DNA of 64,000 bases, from NCBI GenBank assembly GCA_028285495.1, contig JANQPB010000042.1, positions 248,001 through 312,000 on the forward strand, read 5' to 3'. Source of the DNA: Acidimicrobiales bacterium (GTDB taxonomy: Bacteria; Actinomycetota; Acidimicrobiia; Acidimicrobiales; SZUA-35). Shown here one piece after another: positions 55,002 through 64,000 of this stretch. The notes beneath the pieces were generated by a model. It did not search any database and was not told the DNA's origin. It saw only the letters and a program-made list of their open reading frames with translations. The stretch's first letter is position 1. Each line of letters opens with the position of its first letter. Made by a program: the position numbers and the translations under genes.

Positions 55002-56876
55002 ATGACCACCGCCAGCACCGACACCGCGGAGAACCTCGACCCGATCGCCGCCGATCTCGCCGCGGCCGACGTGGCCTGGGATCTCGAACCGTTGCTCGAC
55101 GGCCGGGGCTCGGCCGATGCCCTGCTCGAACGGGCCGCCGAGCTCGCCGATGGCCTGGAGCGGTTCCGCGGCCGTGTCGGCGAGCTGGAGGCCGACGAGC
55201 TGGTCGTCCTCATGGGCGAGCTGGCCGAGATCAACGAGCTGGTCAGCCGGGCCGGGCACTACGGGATGCTGCGGTTCACCGAGAACACCGCCGACCCCGA
55301 GCGGGGAGCGGCGATGCAGCGGATCGAGGAGGCGTCGACGTCGATCGCCTCCGCCCTCGTCTTCGTCGACCTCGAGTTCGCCGCCACCGACGATGAGCAC
55401 GCCGAGCGGGTCCTCGGCGACGAGCGCCTCGACTTCTGCCGTCACCACCTCCAGCAGCTGCGCCGGACCCGCCCGCACCTGCTGACGGAGGCCGAGGAGA
55501 CCGTGCTGCTGGAGACCTCGGTGTCGGGCGCGTCGGCCTGGGTCCGGCTGTTCTCCGAGCAGACGTCGGCCATCACCGTCGAGCTGCCCGATGGGCTCGG
55601 TGGCCCCGACAGCGCAGCCGACCTGCCGGCCGACGGCCCGACCAGGACGGCCCCCCTCGAAGAGGGCCTCTCGCTGCTCCAGCACCCCGACCGGCCGACC
55701 AGGGCGACCGCCGCCAGGGCCGTCACCGAAGGCCTGGCCCCCGGGTTGCGGACCCGGGGCTTCATCTACAACACGCTGCTGCTCGACAAGTCGGTCCAGG
55801 ACCGGCTCCGGGGCTACCCGAGTTGGATCTCCAGCCGCAACCTGGCCAACGAGGCCACCGACGCCTCCGTCGAGGCCCTGATCGCCGCCGTTGTCGGCCG
55901 CTACGACATCCCCCAGCGCTGGTACACGCTCAAGGCCAGGGCCCTCGGCGTCGACCGGCTGGCCGACTACGACCGGATGGCTGCGGTGGCCGACGGGCAG
56001 CGCGAGGTCGGCTGGGCCGAGGCGACGGACGTGGTCCGTGACGCCTACCGGTCGTTCTCGCCCGAACTGGCCGACATCGTCGGCCGGTTCATCGACGAGC
56101 GCTGGATCGACGCCCCGGTCCGTCCGGGCAAGCAGCCGGGGGCGTTCTGCGCCTACGCCGTTCCGGACCACCACCCCTACGTGCTCCTGAACTGGACCGG
56201 ACGCTCACGCGACGTCCTGACCCTGGCCCACGAGCTCGGCCACGGCGTGCACGGCTACCTGGCCCGCGAGCAGGGCATCTTCCACCAGAGCACCCCGCTG
56301 ACCCTGGCCGAGACGGCCTCGGTGTTCGGCGAGACCGTCACCAACAACCGCCTCGTCGCCATGATCGACGACCCGGGGGAGCGGTTCGCCCTGTTGGCCT
56401 CGGCGGTCGACGACGCCATCGCCACGGTCTTCCGCCAGGTGGCGATGAACCGGTTCGAGCACGCCTGCCACACCGAGCGTCGCTCCGTCGGCGAGCTGTC
56501 GGTCGAGCGCTTCGGCGAGCTGTGGATCGACAGCCAGCGGGACATGATGGGCGACTCGGTCGAGCTGACCGACGACTACGCCACCTGGTGGTCGTACATC
56601 CCGCACTTCATGGGCACGCCCGGGTACGTCTACGCCTATGCCTACGGTCAGCTGCTCGCCCTGTCCGTCTACGCCCGCTACCAGGCCGAGGGCGATGGCT
56701 TCGTCCCGTCCTACCTCGACCTGCTGCGGGCCGGCGGCTCACGCTCGCCCGAGGAGCTGGCGGCGATGGTCGACTGCGACCTGGCCGACCCGTCGTTCTG
56801 GGACGCCGGGCTCGCCATCGTCGACGGTCAGCTCACCCGGGCCATCGAGGCCGCGGAGGCCGCCGGCCGGGTGTAG
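55002..56876 (+). CDS. pepF: M3 family oligoendopeptidase F
   Basis: A 624-residue cytoplasmic zinc peptidase cutting short peptides. Zinc motif LAHELGHGVHGYL (HExxH) with the downstream Glu in LAETASVFGETV is intact. Substrate-side features include YAVPDHHPYVLLNW and GTPGYVYAYAYGQLLALSVYARY. ATG at 55002 lies 6 nt after a CAGAAT box (54990-54995), so it may be leaderless. The 260-bp gap after pheT holds a GC-rich hairpin region but no supported gene. Confidence 0.92.
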   Translation: MTTASTDTAENLDPIAADLAAADVAWDLEPLLDGRGSADALLERAAELADGLERFRGRVGELEADELVVLMGELAEINELVSRAGHYGMLRFTENTADPERGAAMQRIEEASTSIASALVFVDLEFAATDDEHAERVLGDERLDFCRHHLQQLRRTRPHLLTEAEETVLLETSVSGASAWVRLFSEQTSAITVELPDGLGGPDSAADLPADGPTRTAPLEEGLSLLQHPDRPTRATAARAVTEGLAPGLRTRGFIYNTLLLDKSVQDRLRGYPSWISSRNLANEATDASVEALIAAVVGRYDIPQRWYTLKARALGVDRLADYDRMAAVADGQREVGWAEATDVVRDAYRSFSPELADIVGRFIDERWIDAPVRPGKQPGAFCAYAVPDHHPYVLLNWTGRSRDVLTLAHELGHGVHGYLAREQGIFHQSTPLTLAETASVFGETVTNNRLVAMIDDPGERFALLASAVDDAIATVFRQVAMNRFEHACHTERRSVGELSVERFGELWIDSQRDMMGDSVELTDDYATWWSYIPHFMGTPGYVYAYAYGQLLALSVYARYQAEGDGFVPSYLDLLRAGGSRSPEELAAMVDCDLADPSFWDAGLAIVDGQLTRAIEAAEAAGRV

Positions 56877-56902
56877 GGCCGGCCCCGCCGCCCTGCTGCG
56901 TC

Positions 56903-57568
56903 CTAGGAGGCCCGAGTCGGTGCCGAGCGGAGCGAGCCAGCCAGGGCGCGCACCACGTCGTCCAGGTCCTGGTCCTGGGTGGTGACGACGTCGGCGTGAC
57001 GGGCGTAGGGCTCGACGTGCAGCTCGTGCATCGGCTGCACGTCGGTCGCCCACTGCCGCCGGACCGACTCGGGTGACCGGCCTCGCTCGGACACGTCTCG
57101 CCGCAGCCGTCGCTGGGCCCTGGTGGCCTCGTCGCACTGTCGGAACACGAGCACGTCCAGCTCGGCCCGGATCTCGGGGAAGGCGAACAGCAGGATGCCC
57201 TCGACGATCACGAACCGGTGGGGCGCAACGAGATCGATGTCGGCCGACCGGGTGTTGTTGACGAAGTCGTAGTGGGGAACGGCGATCTCCCGACCGTCCC
57301 GCAACTGGCGCAGGTGGTCGACCAACATGGTCACGTCGAGCGAGTCGGGATGGTCGAAGTTGACCATGGCTCGCTCCTCGGCCGAGAGATCGGCCAGGTC
57401 CCGATAGTACGAGTCGAAGCTCAGGCAGATCGCCTGGCCGGGTCCGAGTGCGTCGACCAGGCGATGGGCCAGCGTGGTCTTGCCGGAGCCGGAGCCGCCG
57501 CACACGCCGACCAGCGTCGCCTCGATCTCCCCGTGCTCGTCGCCCTCGTCACCACCGACAGACCCCAC
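56903..57568 (-). CDS. udk: Uridine kinase
   Basis: About 221 residues. P-loop GVCGGSGSGKTTLAHRLVDAL at the N-terminus, DSYYRDL, VNFDHPDSLDVTMLVDHL, PHYDFVNNTR (substrate loop) and VIVEGILLF are diagnostic; it phosphorylates uridine/cytidine for salvage. Start ambiguous: TTG at 57577 abuts a TAGGCT box (57578-57583, minus strand), so the GTG at 57568, 9 nt from it, is preferred. Divergent from argC, sharing a 46-bp regulatory gap. Confidence 0.92.
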   Translation of the reverse strand: MGSVGGDEGDEHGEIEATLVGVCGGSGSGKTTLAHRLVDALGPGQAICLSFDSYYRDLADLSAEERAMVNFDHPDSLDVTMLVDHLRQLRDGREIAVPHYDFVNNTRSADIDLVAPHRFVIVEGILLFAFPEIRAELDVLVFRQCDEATRAQRRLRRDVSERGRSPESVRRQWATDVQPMHELHVEPYARHADVVTTQDQDLDDVVRALAGSLRSAPTRAS

Positions 57569-57595
57569 GGAAGACAAAGCCTAGCAGAAGAAGAG

Positions 57596-57622
57596 TGCAT
57601 AACTATTAATCACGATGTATGA
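57596..57622 (+). promoter_or_regulatory. ARG-box-like ArgR operator overlapping argC start
   Basis: TGCATAACTATTAA (57596-57609) fits the ArgR consensus TGAAT-wwww-ATTCA with two mismatches in the half-sites and one spacer base, in a conspicuously AT-rich patch. A second half-site TGTATGA begins 20 bp further (57616), the spacing of paired ARG boxes. It overlaps the likely argC promoter and start codon. argR lies in the operon it would control. Confidence 0.65.
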
Positions 57623-58727
57623 TTCCGCGATGGTCACCGCCGCCACCGAGCAATCGACGACGCCAGCACCGGGAAGCCCGCCAGCCACGCCGCTGAGCGT
57701 GGCCATCGTCGGCGCCTCCGGCTACACCGGGGCCGAGCTGCTGCGCCTCCTGGCCGGGCACCCCGGCTTCGAGTTGACGGTCGCAACCGGCGACTCGATG
57801 GCCGGAACCCGGATCGCCGATCTCTACCCGAGCCTGGCCCTGGCCTACGGCGATCGGGTGTTCGACGCCTACGCCCCCGATGCGGTGGCCGGCGCCGATC
57901 TCGTCTTCTGCGGGCTGCCCCACGGGGTCAGCATGGGGGTGGTGCCCGAGCTGATCGACCGGGTCGGAACGATCGTCGACCTCGGATCCGACTTCCGGCT
58001 GCTCGACCCCGGGCTCTATCCGACCTGGTACGGCGCCGAGCACACCTGCCCCGAGCTGCTCGAGCGGTCCGCCTACGGCCTGCCCGAGCTGTTCCGCGAC
58101 GACATCGCCGGCGCCGACCTGATCGCCGCAACCGGCTGCAACGCCGCCACCGCCACCCTGACGCTGGCCCCGCTGCTTGCCGCCGGCCTCATCGAGCCGG
58201 ACGGCCTCGTCGTCAACCTGATCACCGGGGTCAGCGGGGCCGGTCGCCCGCCGAAGCCGAACACCACGTTCTGCACGGTCGACGAGAACGTCACCGCCTA
58301 CGGGCTGCTCACCCATCGCCACACGCCCGAGATCGAGCAGGCGCTGCTCCAGTCGACCGGGCGGGCGGCGTCGGTGCTGTTCACCCCCCACCTGGTGCCG
58401 ACCAACCGGGGGATCCTCGCCTCGTGCTACGGCCGGCCGGCCGAGCCCGGGATCACCACCGACGACGTGGTCAAGGCGATGGCCGACTTCTACGCAGACG
58501 AGCCGTTCGTCCTGGTCGACGAGCGCAGCCCCGAGACCAAGGCGGTCACCGGGTCGAACGCCGTGCACCTCACCGGACGGGTCGACCCCAGGACCGGCCT
58601 GGTGCTCGGCATCGGCGTGCTCGACAACCTGATGAAGGGGGCGTCTGGCATGGCCGTCCAGTGCGCCAACATCGCCACCGGGCAACCCGAGACCACCGGC
58701 CTCGCCACCGTCGGGCTCTACCCGTGA
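57615..58727 (+). CDS. argC: N-acetyl-gamma-glutamyl-phosphate reductase
   Basis: A 370-residue NADPH enzyme, third step of arginine synthesis. VAIVGASGYTGAELLRLL, FCGLPHGVSM, catalytic Cys in AATGCNAATATL, and HLVPTNRGILASCYGR. Start is ATG 57615 or ATG 57630; the first 28 residues are unconserved. The stop overlaps argB as GTGA, with no argJ between. Confidence 0.95.
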   Translation: MYDSAMVTAATEQSTTPAPGSPPATPLSVAIVGASGYTGAELLRLLAGHPGFELTVATGDSMAGTRIADLYPSLALAYGDRVFDAYAPDAVAGADLVFCGLPHGVSMGVVPELIDRVGTIVDLGSDFRLLDPGLYPTWYGAEHTCPELLERSAYGLPELFRDDIAGADLIAATGCNAATATLTLAPLLAAGLIEPDGLVVNLITGVSGAGRPPKPNTTFCTVDENVTAYGLLTHRHTPEIEQALLQSTGRAASVLFTPHLVPTNRGILASCYGRPAEPGITTDDVVKAMADFYADEPFVLVDERSPETKAVTGSNAVHLTGRVDPRTGLVLGIGVLDNLMKGASGMAVQCANIATGQPETTGLATVGLYP

Positions 58728-59674
58728 GCGCCACCGACGCCGTCGCCGGCGACGAGCTCACCACCGCAGCCCCAACCGACCGGGGCTATTCGCCGGAGCT
58801 GCGGACCAGGGCCCTGCTCGAGGCCCTGCCCTACCTGCAGCAGTTCCGGGGCGCCGTCGTCGTGGTCAAGCTCGGCGGCAACGCCATCGTCGACGACGAC
58901 GTGCTGGCCACGTTCGCCGCCGACATCGTGCTGCTCCGCTCGGTCGGGCTGCGTCCGGTGGTCGTCCACGGTGGTGGCCCCCAGATCGGTGACCTGCTGG
59001 CCCGACTGGGCAAGGAGACCGTCTTCCGCGACGGTCTGCGGGTCACCGACCACGAGACGCTGGACGCGGCCAGGATGGTGCTGGTCGGCAAGGTGGGTCG
59101 CAACATCATCACCCACATCAACCGCCACGGGGCCTACGCCGTCGGCATGTCGGGCGAGGACGGACGGCTGATCCAGGCTCGGGTCCGCGATCCCGAGCTC
59201 GGCCTGGTCGGCGATGTCGTCGCCGTCAGCCCGGGGATCGTCCAGGGGCTGCTGTCGCAGGACATGATCCCGGTCGTGTCCTCGATCGGGGTCGACGACG
59301 AGGGCCAATCGCTGAACATCAACGCCGACACCGTTGCCGGCGCCCTCGGCGGCGCCCTGGCGGCCGAGAAGGTGGTGTTCCTCACCGACGTGCCCGGGCT
59401 GATGGGTGACCTCGACGACCCGGCGACGCTCGTGGCCAGGGCGACGGTGGCCGACCTGGAGGCCGGCATCGCCGACGGCACGATCTCCGGCGGCATGATC
59501 CCGAAGGTCCGCTCGTGCATCGAGGCCGTCGAGGCCGGCGCAGCCAGCGCCCACCTGCTCGATGGCCGCGTCCCCCACGTGCTGCTGCTCGAGCTGTTCA
59601 CCGACGCCGGCATCGGCACGATGATCACCCCGAACCCCGACTCGACCTCCCCGAACGGAGACCGCCATGACTGA
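58724..59674 (+). CDS. argB: Acetylglutamate kinase
   Basis: A 316-residue amino-acid kinase. VVVVKLGGNAIVDDD (phosphate loop), PVVVHGGGPQIGDLL, NIITHINRHG, LNINADTVAGALGGALAAEKVVFLTDVPGL (in parts), and SGGMIPKVRSCIEAVEAGA. The N-terminal ~35 residue extension before VVVVKLGG is typical of arginine-sensitive hexameric forms. GTG overlaps argC; it overlaps argD by 8 bp. Confidence 0.95.
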   Translation: MSATDAVAGDELTTAAPTDRGYSPELRTRALLEALPYLQQFRGAVVVVKLGGNAIVDDDVLATFAADIVLLRSVGLRPVVVHGGGPQIGDLLARLGKETVFRDGLRVTDHETLDAARMVLVGKVGRNIITHINRHGAYAVGMSGEDGRLIQARVRDPELGLVGDVVAVSPGIVQGLLSQDMIPVVSSIGVDDEGQSLNINADTVAGALGGALAAEKVVFLTDVPGLMGDLDDPATLVARATVADLEAGIADGTISGGMIPKVRSCIEAVEAGAASAHLLDGRVPHVLLLELFTDAGIGTMITPNPDSTSPNGDRHD

Positions 59675-60917
59675 ATCCACTGCTGCGCCGGGCCACGGGG
59701 CCGGGTCCGAGGCCGAGGTCGCCGTCGGGCCGCGCTCGCCGCTGATGCCGACCTACAACCCGCCGGCGGTCGAGTTCCTCCGCGGTGAGGGGCCGTACCT
59801 GTGGGACGGCGACGGCAAGCGCCATCTCGACTTCCTCTCCGGCCTCGCCGTCACCAGCCTCGGCCATGCCCACCCGGCGATCGCAGCGGCCGTGTCGGCC
59901 CAGGCCTCCCGGCTGCTCCACGTCTCCAATCTCTACGGCACCGAGCACAACGGTCCGGTTGCCATCGCCATCGACCGCCTCGTCGGCGACGGCGTGCCGG
60001 TCGGCGGCCAGGTCTTCTTCTGCAACTCCGGGGCGGAGGCCAACGAGGCCGCCATCAAGCTGGCCAGGCGGTACGGCGGGCCCGGCCGCCACGTCGTCGT
60101 CTGCGCGTTCCAGAGCTTCCACGGTCGGACCCTGGCCACCCTGGCCGCCACCGGCCAGCCCCAGAAGTGGGACGCCTTCCAGCCGCTGCCCGAGGGCTTC
60201 CGCCACGTGATCTGGGACGACCTCGGCGAGCTGGAGAAGAACCTCGACGAGACGGTCGGCGCCGTGTTCCTCGAACCGGTCCAGGGCGAGGGCGGCGTGA
60301 ACCCGGCCAGTGCGGAGTACTTCCAGGGCGTCGAGGCGTTGTGCCGGGAGCGGGGGATCCTCTTCATGGTCGACGAGGTCCAGACCGGCCTCGGCCGGAC
60401 CGGGCGGTGGTTCGGGTTCCAGCACTTCGGGGTGTCGCCCGACGTCGTGGCCATGGCCAAGGCGCTCGGCAACGGGATGCCGATCGGCGCCTGCTGGGCC
60501 AAGCCCGAGGTCGCCTCGGCGTTCCAGCCAGGTGATCACGCCACGACCTACGGCGGCCAGCCCCTGGCTGCCTCGGCCGCCAGGGCGGTACTGGAGACGA
60601 TGGAGGCGATCGACGCCCCGGCCAGGGCCCGGGAGGCCGGCGAGCAGCTCACCGCGGCCCTGCTGGCCCTGCCCGACGTCGTCGGCGTGCGCGGCCTCGG
60701 GCTGCTGCTGGCGGCCGAGCTCGACGGTCTCGACGCCAGGTCGGTCGCCGCCCGCTGCCTGGCCGATGGCCTCGTCGTCAACGGGGTGACCCCGACCGCC
60801 ATCCGGTTGGCCCCACCGCTCATCATCGAGCCGGCCCACATCGCCGAGGCGGTGGCGATCCTCGGTTCCGTGCTGGCCGACGAGCGGGCGGCCGCCGGGC
60901 CCGAGGGGGCGTCGTGA
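59667..60917 (+). CDS. argD: Acetylornithine aminotransferase
   Basis: A 416-residue class III PLP aminotransferase. LWDGDGKRHLDFLSGLAVTSLGH, VFFCNSGAEANEAAIKLAR, FHGRTLATLAATGQ, FMVDEVQTGLGRTG, PLP lysine in VAMAKALGNGMPIGA. Start ATG 59667 has CGGAG upstream and overlaps argB by 8 bp; stop overlaps argF (GTGA). The first 27 residues are unconserved. Confidence 0.95.
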   Translation: MTESTAAPGHGAGSEAEVAVGPRSPLMPTYNPPAVEFLRGEGPYLWDGDGKRHLDFLSGLAVTSLGHAHPAIAAAVSAQASRLLHVSNLYGTEHNGPVAIAIDRLVGDGVPVGGQVFFCNSGAEANEAAIKLARRYGGPGRHVVVCAFQSFHGRTLATLAATGQPQKWDAFQPLPEGFRHVIWDDLGELEKNLDETVGAVFLEPVQGEGGVNPASAEYFQGVEALCRERGILFMVDEVQTGLGRTGRWFGFQHFGVSPDVVAMAKALGNGMPIGACWAKPEVASAFQPGDHATTYGGQPLAASAARAVLETMEAIDAPARAREAGEQLTAALLALPDVVGVRGLGLLLAAELDGLDARSVAARCLADGLVVNGVTPTAIRLAPPLIIEPAHIAEAVAILGSVLADERAAAGPEGAS

Positions 60918-61870
60918 CCACCTTCCGCCACCTGCTCGACATCGACGACCTGAGCGCAACCGAGCTGCGGTCGATCGTCGACCTGGCCAGCGTGCCCGCA
61001 ACCGGTCTCGAGCCGCTGCTGGCCGGGCAGGGCGTGGCCTGCTACTTCGAGAAGCCGTCGGCCCGGACCCGCAACTCGACCGAGATGGCCGTCGTCCAGC
61101 TCGGCGGCCACCCCGTCTACATCACCCGCGACGAGATCGGCATCGGCTCCCGCGAGTCACTGCCGGACGTGACCAGGACGCTGGCCTGCTACCACCGGGT
61201 GATCACCGCCCGTGTGTACGACCACGAGTTGTTGGAGCAGATGGCCGACCTCGACGTCGCCCCCGTCGTCAATCTGCTCTCCGATGGGGCCCACCCCCTG
61301 CAGGCCATCGCCGACGTGCTGACCATCGAGGGCGAGTTCGGGCCGATCGCCGAGCAGACCGTGACCTACGTCGGCGACTCGAACAACGTCACCCGCTCGT
61401 TGGCGCTGGCCGTCGGCATGCTCGGTGGGACGGTACGGGTCTCCTCGCCACCGGGGCACCGCTTCGGGCCCGTCGACCTCGACCGCCTGGCCGCGGCCGG
61501 GGTCGAGATCGAGTACGTCGACCGACCGGAGGACGCGGTCAAGGGCACCGACGTCGTCTACACCGACACCTGGGTGTCGATGGGGCAGGAAGGTGAGCGG
61601 AGCGAGCGGCTGCAGGCCTTCGAGGGCTACTCGGTCGACGAGCAGCTGATGGCGGTCAATCCCGGGGCGGTGTTCCTGCACTGCCTGCCGGCCCACCGCA
61701 ACGAGGAGGCGACCGACGGCGTGCTCGATGGTTCCCAGAGCCGGATCTGGGCCCAGGCCGCCAACCGGTTGCACGCCGCCAGGGCCGCCCTGCACTGGAT
61801 CTGCTCCGTCAACCCAGGCGGCCCGATCGACGCCCCGACGCCCGGCCTCGGGCCGCCGGTGGGGACCTGA
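60914..61870 (+). CDS. argF: Ornithine carbamoyltransferase
   Basis: A 318-residue enzyme making citrulline. CP loop is YFEKPSARTRNSTEMAVVQL where most OTCases have STRTR; the ornithine/CP motif reads HPLQAIADVLT instead of HPCQALAD. C-terminal HCLPAHRNEEATDGVLDG has the catalytic Cys. The SMG-like loop is WVSMGQEGERSERLQAF. The variants are mild and consistent with OTC, not a different transcarbamylase. GTG overlaps argD. Confidence 0.92.
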   Translation: MTTFRHLLDIDDLSATELRSIVDLASVPATGLEPLLAGQGVACYFEKPSARTRNSTEMAVVQLGGHPVYITRDEIGIGSRESLPDVTRTLACYHRVITARVYDHELLEQMADLDVAPVVNLLSDGAHPLQAIADVLTIEGEFGPIAEQTVTYVGDSNNVTRSLALAVGMLGGTVRVSSPPGHRFGPVDLDRLAAAGVEIEYVDRPEDAVKGTDVVYTDTWVSMGQEGERSERLQAFEGYSVDEQLMAVNPGAVFLHCLPAHRNEEATDGVLDGSQSRIWAQAANRLHAARAALHWICSVNPGGPIDAPTPGLGPPVGT

Positions 61871-61877
61871 TCCACCC

Positions 61878-62351
61878 ATGTCCGCCGGCAAGACCCAGCG
61901 CCAGCATCGGGTGGCCAAGATCCTGGCCGACGAGGCGGTGACCAGTCAGGCCCAGCTCGTCGACCTGCTGGCCGAGGCCGGCATCGTCGCCACCCAGGCC
62001 ACCGCCTCGCGGGACCTGGAGGAGCTCGGGGCGATCAAGGTCCGGGTCCCCGGCGGAGCCACCGTCTACGCCATACCCGAGCTCCCGGCCGACCAGGTCG
62101 CCCCCGAGGACCACCTCCGGCGGGTGCTGGGCGAGTGGTTGGTCGAGGTGGCCCGGTCGGGCGACCTGGTGCTGCTGCGAACGCCGCCTGGATCGGCCCA
62201 CGTGGTCGCCTCGGCCCTCGACCGCTCGGGCCAACCCCGCCTGCTCGGCACCGTGGCCGGCGACGATACCCTGCTGGCGATCGCCACCGAGGGCGAGGGC
62301 GCCGGCCTCGCCAGCGACCTGGCCGACCTGGCCGGGCTGCCAACCGCCTGA
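61878..62351 (+). CDS. argR: Arginine repressor ArgR
   Basis: A 157-residue regulator. N-terminal winged helix (about 1-70): KTQRQHRVAKILADEAVTSQAQLVDLL (in parts) and VATQATASRDLEELGAIKVR, the recognition-helix phrase. C-terminal oligomerisation/arginine domain: LVLLRTPPGSAHVVASALDR and LLGTVAGDDTLLAIAT with the Asp-Asp that binds arginine. Start 61878. It sits in the operon it should repress. Confidence 0.95.
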   Translation: MSAGKTQRQHRVAKILADEAVTSQAQLVDLLAEAGIVATQATASRDLEELGAIKVRVPGGATVYAIPELPADQVAPEDHLRRVLGEWLVEVARSGDLVLLRTPPGSAHVVASALDRSGQPRLLGTVAGDDTLLAIATEGEGAGLASDLADLAGLPTA

Positions 62352-62398
62352 GCGCCCCGCTCGCACGTCCCCCCACCCCGTCCGAAACGGAGCCCCCC

Positions 62399-63654
<1,256 letters not shown>

Positions 63655-63658
<4 letters not shown>

Positions 63659-64000
63659 GCGACGGATCGGAGGACGCCGCCCAGACGCTCTGGCACGGGC
63701 GCTTCGAGGACGGCCCGGACGAGGCGCTGCTCGCCTTCACCGAGAGCCTGTCGTTCGACATCCGCCTGGCCGCCTGCGACGTGCGGGCATCCAAGGTCCA
63801 CGTCCGGGGCCTGGCCCGGGTCGGGCTGCTGACCGACGACGAGCGCGACGCCATCCTCGACGCCCTGACCACCACCGGCGAGGAGCTGACCGGCGGCGGG
63901 TTCGCAGCCGAGCCGTCGGACGAGGACGTCCACACGGCGATCGAGCGCCGGGTCACCGAACTGGCCGGCCCGGCCGGCGGCAAGCTCCACACCGGCCGCA
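63655..64000 (+). CDS. argH: Argininosuccinate lyase, N-terminal part (runs off window)
   Basis: First 115 residues of the fumarase-superfamily lyase that releases arginine. LWHGRFEDGPDEALLAFTESLSFDIRLAACDVRASKVHVRGLA (in parts) and EDVHTAIERRVTELAGPAGGKLHTGR are diagnostic of ArgH. GTG start overlaps argG. The rest lies beyond the window. Confidence 0.95.

Noticed and set aside
54788..55396. Open frame from GTG 54788 running into pepF
   Set aside because: Translation is Arg/Gly/His rich and most of it overlaps pepF in another frame. The 260-bp gap is better read as non-coding.
60914..61870. argF as an unusual transcarbamylase (succinyl- or acetyl-ornithine type)
   Set aside because: SARTR and HPLQ are mild changes; the remaining motifs, the length and the position between argD and argR fit ordinary OTC.

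Overview
The window is a 64 kb stretch of very high-GC, gene-dense chromosome from an actinobacterium. I infer a deep-branching, Acidimicrobiia-like lineage. The grounds are gene-order blocks typical of Actinobacteria (rarA-DUF948-alaS-ruvX-mltG-aroE; aroB-pepQ-efp-nusB; pyrR-B-C-carA-carB-pyrD-pyrF-mihF-gmk-rpoZ-coaBC-metK-priA-def-fmt-rsmB; DUF1844/infC-rpmI-rplT-rRNA methylase-pheST; argCBDFRGH), an actinobacterial mIHF, and a helicase-dead PriA. I see no rRNA, tRNA, CRISPR array, phage or transposase gene. Base composition looks even, so nothing argues for a recent island.

Layout. 1-2.0 kb: 3' end of aspS, then a VOC protein and a WYL regulator on the minus strand. 2.1-16.9 kb: housekeeping block (RarA, two small envelope-associated proteins, AlaRS, RuvX, MltG, shikimate genes, a DUF4388 protein, Xaa-Pro peptidase, EF-P, NusB, a secreted CAP-domain protein, an enoyl-CoA hydratase). 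17.0-26.2 kb: a nearly complete de novo pyrimidine operon behind a recognisable PyrR-binding RNA hairpin. 26.3-36.3 kb: mIHF, guanylate kinase, omega subunit, CoaBC, MetK, PriA, formylation/deformylation genes, RsmB, plus two minus-strand methyltransferases. 36.3-41.2 kb: minus-strand serA-serC-DUF1015 and a cystathionine gamma-synthase family gene. 41.4-47.9 kb: MoaB/Mog, riboflavin genes behind a MerR/SoxR-like promoter, HisG, a divergent cold-shock-like protein and a membrane GGDEF/EAL protein. 48-57.6 kb: DUF1844, infC operon, PheRS, oligoendopeptidase F, uridine kinase. 57.6-64 kb: arginine operon with its own ArgR and an ARG-box-like operator at the divergent udk/argC junction, running off the end inside argH.

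The genes are largely ordinary; the unusual signals are in their control and wear. (1) A two-hairpin dyad repeat with compensatory base changes occurs three times, always between convergent genes and always starting at a TGA. (2) Flavin genes sit behind a 19-bp-spacer dyad promoter with the geometry of SoxR sites. (3) Many start codons lie 6-8 nt after a TANNNT box with no leader. (4) Three genes (ruvX, priA, infC) have no ATG/GTG/TTG start that keeps the conserved N-terminus; infC appears to start at ATA behind a strong Shine-Dalgarno. (5) Shikimate kinase (fused to AroB), PriA and the GGDEF domain have lost catalytic motifs. (6) argJ, ribH, pyrK and a functional aroK are absent where neighbours would predict them. 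Starts were re-chosen from family N-termini, overlaps and ribosome-binding sites; all homology calls are by eye.
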